A stretch of 64,000 bases of DNA from Chryseobacterium ginsenosidimutans (lineage in GTDB: Bacteria > Bacteroidota > Bacteroidia > Flavobacteriales > Weeksellaceae), in NCBI RefSeq assembly GCF_030823405.1, contig NZ_JAUSXC010000001.1, positions 2,711,001 through 2,775,000 of the forward strand, in the 5' to 3' direction. The notes under the pieces were generated by a model. It was not told the origin of the DNA. It saw nothing but the letters and a program-made list of their open reading frames with translations, and did no database searches. Shown piece by piece: positions 58,692 to 64,000 of this stretch. Positions within the stretch are counted from its first letter, which is position 1. The number at the start of each line of letters is the position of its first letter. The position numbers were made by a program, and so were the translations under genes.

Positions 58692-61622
58692 ATGAAAAAA
58701 CAATTATCGATGATTGGGATGCTACTTCTATCAGGCATTTCTTTCGCGCAGACCGATCGTCTTTGGTCTGAAGGATCCAAAAAAACAAGTTCAGAAATTT
58801 TTGAAAACAAATCAGGTATTAATAATCCGAAGATTTACAATCTGGATATTAATGGTTTGAAAAATGTTTTGGCAAAAGTTCCAAAAAGATTGGCTGTAGG
58901 AGAAAAATCGGAGATTATCATCTCTTTCCCAAACTCTGAAGGAAGAATGGAAAACTTTAAAGTAAGAGAAAATTCCAATTTCGATCCTCAACTGGCAGCA
59001 AAATATCCTGATATCAAATCTTATGTAGGCGAAGGTTTCGGAGATTCAAATTCTACTGTTTATTTCAGTGTTTCAACACTTGGTTTGTCATCAATGGAAA
59101 TTTATGGTGACAAATCTGCAGTTTTCATTGAGCCTTATACAAAAGACCTTTCCACGTATGTAGTTTATAGAAAATCGGATAAAAAAGATGATTTAAATAA
59201 ATTTGAATGTACAGTAATTGATGTCGCTCAAAAAGGGGTTTCAAATACAACTAATCTTACAGCAAGACCCAATGCGGATGATGCCAAATTAAGAACATTC
59301 AGGCTAGCATTATCTTCCACGGGAGAATACACTGCTTATTTCGGAGGAACAAAAGCCAACGCTTTAGCCGCAATGAACAACACAATGACCCGGGTAAACG
59401 GGGTTTTTGAAAAAGATTTTTCTGCAAGAATGGTTCTTATTGCTAACAATGATGCTGTAATTTACACCAATGCTTCTACTGACCCATATTCCGCAGCTTC
59501 AGGAATGAGCAGTTGGAATTCTCAATTACAATCAACTTTAACCTCAGTAATAGGTGAAGCAAATTACGATATAGGACATTTATTCGGAGCTTCAGGCGGC
59601 GGCGGAAACGCGGGCTGTATCGGTTGTGTCTGCACAAATGGATCTAAAGGAAGCGGCTATACTTCTCCGGCAGATGCTATCCCTTCAGGAGACAATTTTG
59701 ACATCGATTATGTGGCTCACGAAATGGGACATCAGTTCGGTGGAAATCATACATTCTCAATGAATAATGAAGGTACAGGTGCAAACGTAGAACCAGGATC
59801 CGGATCAACCATTATGGGATATGCAGGAATTACAAGCCAGGATATTCAACCTCACTCTGATGCTTTCTTCCATGCATTCAGTATTCAGCAGATAACGAAT
59901 AATATTAAAGCTAAAACCTGCCCGGTAAGCACAAACACAGGAAATTCAATTCCAACAGCAAACGCAGGCTTAGATTATACAATTCCGAAAGGGACGCCTT
60001 TTATGTTAACAGGAGCCGGAACAGATGCAGATGGCGATTCTTTAACATATGTCTGGGAGCAAATGGATAATGCTTCCTCTTCGCAAACGGGAGCAAGTTC
60101 GGCAGCAAGTGCTACAAAAGCTACAGGGCCAACTTTCAGATCTTGGACGCCACAAACAACGCCTGTAAGATATTTCCCAAGAATGGCTTCGGTTTTAACA
60201 GGAGCAACAACAACGGCTGGTTCAGAAATCACTGTTGAAGCTTTATCTAATGTTGCAAGAACTTATAATTTCAGATTTACAACCCGTGATAATAAAGCAG
60301 GAGGTTCAGGAAATAATTCCGACGATGCGGTAATCACTGTGAATGGTACTGCAGGACCTTTCAGTGTGAGCTCTCAAAATTCAGCAATAACCTATACAGG
60401 CGGAAGTTCTCAAACCGTAACATGGAATGTTGCAGGAACAACAGCAAATGGTGTGAATGCTGCAAATGTAGATATTCTTTGGTCTGCTAATTCAGGAACA
60501 ACGTGGACTACTCTGCTTGCAGGAACTCCAAACGATGGAACTCAGGCGGTAACAATTCCAAATGCTTCTACTACAACGGGAAGAATTATGGTAAAAGGTT
60601 CAAATCATATTTTCTTTGACGTAAACAACGCAAATATTACTGTAAATGCAGGTTCAGGAAGTGTTGATGTAGTTGCTCCTACAGCTCCTACTCTTGCTGC
60701 TTCTGGAACAACTTCTACAACTACAAATCTTTCATGGAGTGGCGCTACAGATGCAGTTGGTGTTACAGGTTATGACGTTTATCAAGGAGCCTCATTGATT
60801 GGTTCCACGGCTTCAACTTCTTATACTGTAACAAGTTTGACTCCTTCTACAACATATAGTTTCTCTGTAAAAGCAAAAGATGCAGCAGGAAATGTTTCTC
60901 CTTCAAGCAATACGGTTTCCGTAACAACTCTTGCAGGAAGTACAGTTACTTATTGTTCAGCAGCAGCAACGAATACAGCTGATGAAAGAATCGGAAACGT
61001 GAAATTCGGAACAATCAACAATACTTCAACAGGTACTGCCGGATATGAAAACTTTACTGCAGTTTCTACCAATGTAACAAAAGGTTCTGCTTATACAATT
61101 TCTGTAACCCCGGTTTGGACATCAACAGTTTACAGTGAAGCTTACGCAGTGTATATTGATTACAATGGTGATGGAGATTTTGCTGACAGCGGCGAATTGG
61201 CTTGGTCAAAAACAGGATCTACAACAACTCCGGCAACAGGATCAATTACTATTCCATCAACTGCAGCTGTTGGTAATACAAGAATGAGAGTTATGATGCA
61301 GTATAGTTCTGTTCCTACATCTTCTTGTGGATCTTATACTTACGGACAGGTTGAGGATTATACTTTAAATATTGTTTCCTCAGGAAGAGGGGAAGTTGAT
61401 ACAAAAGGTCTATTAACTGATATTAAATTATACCCAAATCCTGCAAGAGATATTTTAAATATTTCAAATACGACGAATGAAGATTATAAAATCTTCGATA
61501 TGGGTGGAAAACTAATCAACTCCGGAAAACTTGAAAGAGGTTCTGTAAATGTAAGTAATCTTATTAAAGGTGCTTATATGATCCAGGTTGGAGAAACCTC
61601 TAAGAGATTTATTAAAAACTAA
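58692..61622 (+). CDS. Secreted reprolysin-like metalloprotease with Fn3 and GEVED domains, T9SS cargo
   Basis: A 976-residue protein. A signal peptide (ending SFAQ) and a propeptide of about 200 residues precede a metzincin catalytic domain with H343ExxH347xxGxxH353 (HEMGHQFGGNHTF) and a Met-turn STIMGYAG. Beta-rich modules follow, then a fibronectin type III repeat (VAPTAPTLAASGTTSTTTNL), a GEVED domain (VYIDYNGDGDFADSGELAW) and a C-terminal T9SS type A sorting domain (LYPNPARDILNISNT). It is an exported peptidase; its substrate is unknown. Confidence 0.92.
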   Translation: MKKQLSMIGMLLLSGISFAQTDRLWSEGSKKTSSEIFENKSGINNPKIYNLDINGLKNVLAKVPKRLAVGEKSEIIISFPNSEGRMENFKVRENSNFDPQLAAKYPDIKSYVGEGFGDSNSTVYFSVSTLGLSSMEIYGDKSAVFIEPYTKDLSTYVVYRKSDKKDDLNKFECTVIDVAQKGVSNTTNLTARPNADDAKLRTFRLALSSTGEYTAYFGGTKANALAAMNNTMTRVNGVFEKDFSARMVLIANNDAVIYTNASTDPYSAASGMSSWNSQLQSTLTSVIGEANYDIGHLFGASGGGGNAGCIGCVCTNGSKGSGYTSPADAIPSGDNFDIDYVAHEMGHQFGGNHTFSMNNEGTGANVEPGSGSTIMGYAGITSQDIQPHSDAFFHAFSIQQITNNIKAKTCPVSTNTGNSIPTANAGLDYTIPKGTPFMLTGAGTDADGDSLTYVWEQMDNASSSQTGASSAASATKATGPTFRSWTPQTTPVRYFPRMASVLTGATTTAGSEITVEALSNVARTYNFRFTTRDNKAGGSGNNSDDAVITVNGTAGPFSVSSQNSAITYTGGSSQTVTWNVAGTTANGVNAANVDILWSANSGTTWTTLLAGTPNDGTQAVTIPNASTTTGRIMVKGSNHIFFDVNNANITVNAGSGSVDVVAPTAPTLAASGTTSTTTNLSWSGATDAVGVTGYDVYQGASLIGSTASTSYTVTSLTPSTTYSFSVKAKDAAGNVSPSSNTVSVTTLAGSTVTYCSAAATNTADERIGNVKFGTINNTSTGTAGYENFTAVSTNVTKGSAYTISVTPVWTSTVYSEAYAVYIDYNGDGDFADSGELAWSKTGSTTTPATGSITIPSTAAVGNTRMRVMMQYSSVPTSSCGSYTYGQVEDYTLNIVSSGRGEVDTKGLLTDIKLYPNPARDILNISNTTNEDYKIFDMGGKLINSGKLERGSVNVSNLIKGAYMIQVGETSKRFIKN

Positions 61623-61650
61623 TAATCTTCTCGAATTTAAACACGGGATA

Positions 61651-61680
61651 AAAGGCTGTCTGGAAACGGACAGTCTTTTT
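61651..61680 (+). terminator. Terminator after metalloprotease gene
   Basis: An imperfect stem built on CTGTC / GACAG is followed by TCTTTTTT, about 30 bp past the stop codon. Confidence 0.6.
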
Positions 61681-61770
61681 TATGATTATTTCCTGCCAAG
61701 ACATGTGAAAAATAAAACATTTGATTAAAATTCTAACCTCTAATTTTTAGCTTCTAACTTGTAAAAATTT

Positions 61771-61778
61771 TATATTTG
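61771..61778 (+). promoter_or_regulatory. -7 element TATATTTG of MazG-like operon
   Basis: An exact TAnnTTTG match 19 bp before the start codon of the pyrophosphohydrolase gene. Confidence 0.6.
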
Positions 61779-61797
61779 CCTTAAATTAAAAATATTC

Positions 61798-62265
61798 ATG
61801 GATAAAATTGACAGTCTGAACCAAGTAGCAGAATTCCACACAACTTTTAAAGCCCCTATTTTAGATACTCCACAGATACCTTCACCAGAGAGATGTAATC
61901 TTAGAGTTGAACTTTTACAGGAAGAATTAAATGAGTTAAAACAAGCGATTGCTGATAATGATATTGTTGAAATTGCCGATGCATTGTGCGATTTGCAATA
62001 TGTTTTGAGTGGTGCAGCTCTCGAATTCGGACTTGGCAGTAAATTTGTAGAGTTGTTCAACGAAGTTCAGCGTTCCAATATGTCCAAAGCTTGTGATAAT
62101 GAAGAGCAGGCACAGGAAACTGTTGAATTTTATAAAGAAAAAGGCGTAGAATCATTTTACGAAAAGTCCGGAGAAAAGTTTAATGTATATAGAAAAGCTG
62201 ATCATAAAGTTTTAAAAAACAAATACTACTCTCCTGCCGATTTGAAGACAATTATCGAAAAATAA
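61798..62265 (+). CDS. MazG-like nucleoside triphosphate pyrophosphohydrolase family protein
   Basis: A 155-residue all-alpha NTP pyrophosphatase-type protein. The metal-binding pattern ELLQEELNELKQAIADND (ExxEE) and EIADALCDLQYVL (ExxD) is intact. It matches the family annotated as nucleoside triphosphate pyrophosphohydrolase or HisE-like proteins. These hydrolyse NTPs or dNTPs; the preferred substrate is not known. Its stop overlaps the start of the thioredoxin gene by one base. Confidence 0.85.
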   Translation: MDKIDSLNQVAEFHTTFKAPILDTPQIPSPERCNLRVELLQEELNELKQAIADNDIVEIADALCDLQYVLSGAALEFGLGSKFVELFNEVQRSNMSKACDNEEQAQETVEFYKEKGVESFYEKSGEKFNVYRKADHKVLKNKYYSPADLKTIIEK

Positions 62266-62828
62266 TGAAAAAAATTACAAATATTATTGCTGTTTCAGCA
62301 TTACTTCTGGTAAACCAACAACTTAGTGCTCAAAAAGTAGTGGTGAATCGTGAAGTTGAAACCACAAACGATGGCAAAATGCTTTTGGGAACTCAGACCA
62401 AAGATCAGTTTACAAAAGCACCTTATGCAGATTGGTACGTGAAAGAACACGACGAATATGCAATTGATCAAAAAGCTGTGGATCAGCTCAAAAAAGATAA
62501 AATCAATTCATATAATCTGATAGTTTTCATGGGAACGTGGTGTGAAGACAGCCACAGGGATTTTCCAAGATTAATGAAGATTTTGGAAGAACTGAAATAT
62601 CCGGAAAATAAGCTGACAATTATTGCTGTAAACCGTAAAAAAGAATCGCCTTCCGGTGAAGAAGGTCTTTATAACATTCAGAAAGTTCCTACGATCATTG
62701 TTCAGAAATACGGTAAAGAAATCGGAAGAATCATAGAAATGCCTACCACTGGATATATTGAAAGAGATCTGATTGAAATTTTGAAGAAAGACGACCAATC
62801 TGTAATTAAAGAAATTTTTAGCAAATAA
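62265..62828 (+). CDS. Exported thioredoxin-family protein with CxxS motif
   Basis: A 187-residue protein with signal peptide MKKITNIIAVSALLLVNQQLSAQ and a thioredoxin fold. The active-site position reads VFMGTWCEDSHRDFPR, a CxxS rather than CxxC, so it cannot form an intramolecular disulfide there. The cis-proline segment is VQKVPTIIVQKYG-like (NIQKVPTIIVQKYG). It could bind rather than reduce, or use the single cysteine. It is coupled to the MazG-like gene and followed by DUF4230 after 3 bp. Confidence 0.85.
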   Translation: MKKITNIIAVSALLLVNQQLSAQKVVVNREVETTNDGKMLLGTQTKDQFTKAPYADWYVKEHDEYAIDQKAVDQLKKDKINSYNLIVFMGTWCEDSHRDFPRLMKILEELKYPENKLTIIAVNRKKESPSGEEGLYNIQKVPTIIVQKYGKEIGRIIEMPTTGYIERDLIEILKKDDQSVIKEIFSK

Positions 62829-62831
62829 ATT

Positions 62832-63437
62832 TTGAAAAATATCAGAATAATAATATCATTTTTAGCAGGCATCGTAGTAATGACGATCCTTTTTTTCAGC
62901 TTTAAATCTTGTTTTAGTCTTAGTAAAAAAACGGAAAAGTCAGATTATTATATTCTGACCAATCAAATTTCTAAAATGAATAAAATGGTGGTTTTGGAGC
63001 AGAATTCTTCTGCAATGCAAAAAACCAAAATGGGCTACGAGGTTTTCGGAAAAGAAGTTTCAAGCAACAGTATTATTACATATACAAAAACGACTGCGCA
63101 GGTTTCTTACGATCTTAATAAAATGAAGATGGAAGTAGATTCTATCAATAAGAAATTAATTATTACAGAATTACCTGATGCAGACATCAGAATCACGCCA
63201 AGCGTCGAGATCCAATCTTTAGATGATTCATTTTTTAACAGAATTTCTGAAAAAGACATTAAAAATGTTACCCAAAAAGCTAAAGAAACTGCCACAAAAT
63301 CAGTTGACCAGAATAACTTGAGAACTGAAGGCCGCAAACAGTTGATGGAAAATCTTAATAATATTTTCGTTTTGGCAAAGGCTTTGAATTATACAATAGA
63401 AGATAAAACCGGAAAAATCGGTATTCTTGGACTGTAG
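62832..63437 (+). CDS. DUF4230 membrane-anchored protein
   Basis: A 201-residue protein translated from a TTG (no ATG is available before codon 16). One N-terminal membrane helix (IIISFLAGIVVMTILFFSF) is followed by the DUF4230 domain, with VYDLNKMKMEV-like SYDLNKMKMEVDSINKKL and the conserved ADIRITPSVEIQSLDDSFFN. DUF4230 proteins are common in Bacteroidota and unstudied. It ends the MazG-like/thioredoxin operon. Confidence 0.82.
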   Translation: MKNIRIIISFLAGIVVMTILFFSFKSCFSLSKKTEKSDYYILTNQISKMNKMVVLEQNSSAMQKTKMGYEVFGKEVSSNSIITYTKTTAQVSYDLNKMKMEVDSINKKLIITELPDADIRITPSVEIQSLDDSFFNRISEKDIKNVTQKAKETATKSVDQNNLRTEGRKQLMENLNNIFVLAKALNYTIEDKTGKIGILGL

Positions 63438-63497
63438 AAATTTAGCCTTAAATTTTAAGTTTTTAAAGTCCGTTTTCAAATCATAAAATTTAAAATT

Positions 63498-63683
63498 ATG
63501 GATTCAAAAGGAAACGACAAAAAGAAAGAATCTGCAAATAACGCAGAAATGAAGAAACAAAATCAGGATTTTCCTAATATTCCTGCATCGTCAAAAAAGA
63601 CAAATCCGCCGGATATTGATAAGGAAGATGTGCAAAAATCTTCAAAAAATAAATCTGGAAAAACAGATAACACTAAAGAATAA
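63498..63683 (+). CDS. Small hydrophilic hypothetical protein
   Basis: A 61-residue protein, Lys/Ser/Asn/Asp-rich with no hydrophobic segment (MDSKGNDKKKESANN). It is probably disordered. I recognise no family. It has its own start context 60 bp after DUF4230 and a terminator directly behind it, which supports it being real. Confidence 0.6.
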   Translation: MDSKGNDKKKESANNAEMKKQNQDFPNIPASSKKTNPPDIDKEDVQKSSKNKSGKTDNTKE

Positions 63684-63685
63684 AG

Positions 63686-63723
63686 AAAAAAGGTTCTTTC
63701 TCACATGAGATGGAACCTTTTTT
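63686..63723 (+). terminator. Terminator after small hydrophilic gene
   Basis: An 11-bp stem AAAAAAGGTTC / GAACCTTTTTT with an inner CTC/GAG pair lies directly after the stop codon. Confidence 0.75.
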
Positions 63724-63852
63724 ATATGCTTTAATTCATTTATAATAAGTACATTAATTCATTAAGAATAATTAAAAACGATTTTATTTCATTTTTAGTA
63801 TTAAATATCGCCTCAAATATACATGAATATAGTATTTTAAATAAAAAAAGCG

Positions 63853-63860
63853 TATTTTTG
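63853..63860 (+). promoter_or_regulatory. -7 element TATTTTTG of thrS
   Basis: A TAnnTTTG match 24 bp before the thrS start codon. Confidence 0.55.
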
Positions 63861-63884
63861 CATCTTAAAATTTCTTAGTAAACA

Positions 63885-64000
63885 ATGATAAAAATTACAC
63901 TTCCAGACAATAGTGTCAAAGAATTCGAAGCGGGAGTTACTCCGCTAGATGTGGCAAAATCTATAAGCGAAGGATTGGCTAGAAATACCATCTCCGCAGT
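63885..64000 (+). CDS. thrS: Threonyl-tRNA synthetase, 5' end only
   Basis: The visible 38 codons begin MIKITLPDNSVKEFEAGVTP and continue DVAKSISEGLARNTISAV, the N-terminal TGS domain of threonyl-tRNA synthetase (compare the E. coli start PVITLPDGSQ). The rest lies beyond the window. A TGS domain alone also occurs in RelA/SpoT and Obg-family proteins, but the start position and the LARNTISA pattern favour ThrS. Confidence 0.85.
   Translation, partial: MIKITLPDNSVKEFEAGVTPLDVAKSISEGLARNTISA

Overview
The window is a piece of a low-GC Bacteroidota chromosome, most likely a Flavobacteriia member of the Chryseobacterium/Elizabethkingia type. Three things point there. Promoters fit the Bacteroidota -7 element TAnnTTTG. 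Secreted proteins carry type IX secretion (T9SS) C-terminal sorting domains and signal peptides ending in AQ. The gene families are typical of the group: YfiT/YtxJ bacillithiol proteins, a ligase-associated DNA repair cassette, DUF3078, DUF3307/SatD and DUF4230. This assignment is inferred from the sequence alone. I see no rRNA, tRNA, CRISPR array, insertion sequence or prophage, and both window edges cut genes (a fasciclin-domain gene on the left, thrS on the right).

Layout. 1-2.1 kb: end of a fasciclin gene and two exported ferritin-like proteins. 2.1-7.8 kb: DUF3078 protein, a tiny membrane ORF, a DUF421 membrane protein, two SDR oxidoreductases with an AraC regulator, and a GNAT. 7.8-12.5 kb: a tightly overlapping biotin operon whose first gene encodes a ferritin-like di-iron protein, followed by bioF, bioD, bioB and bioA. 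It is divergent from a MocR-type regulator, which is followed after 3 bp by the four-gene ligase-associated repair cassette (exonuclease, ATP-dependent ligase, DEXH helicase, PdeM endonuclease; 14.0-19.8 kb). 19.8-27.2 kb: GNAT, S41 peptidase, AraC, nucleosidase, DsbA-like, MFS, MBL hydrolase, a LuxR-type HTH protein and a chloramphenicol acetyltransferase.

27.3-34.7 kb: an HIBADH-type dehydrogenase; a TetR gene followed by a perfect palindrome and a membrane protein/DUF3817/rhodanese operon; a PNPOx-type stress protein; an exported flavodoxin-RidA fusion with a divergent AraC; a TauE/SafE permease; and a PAP2 phosphatase. 34.8-42.6 kb: a two-component system, SDR, CinA-type amidase, Crp/Fnr regulator, a frameshifted small lipoprotein remnant, an EamA permease divergent from a second MocR regulator, and another Crp/Fnr. 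42.6-44.0 kb: a small bacillithiol-linked cluster (YfiT, DUF1569, YtxJ). 44.2-64 kb: DEAD-box helicase, pncA, pseudouridine synthase, aroB, two tandem outer-membrane barrel paralogues, purF, purC, a DUF3307/SatD pair with striking operator palindromes, two large T9SS cargo enzymes (endonuclease I and a metzincin), acyl-CoA dehydrogenase, DinB, a MazG-like/thioredoxin/DUF4230 operon and the start of thrS.

The best candidate for something undescribed is the biotin locus. A four-helix di-iron protein leads the operon, no bioC/bioH/bioW/bioZ is visible, and a PLP-dependent MocR regulator, whose fold could sense an amino intermediate of the pathway, is divergently transcribed 63 bp away. Other leads are the SatD operators, the TetR palindrome, the exported flavodoxin-RidA fusion, and the paired ferritin-like proteins of which only one has a twin-arginine signal.
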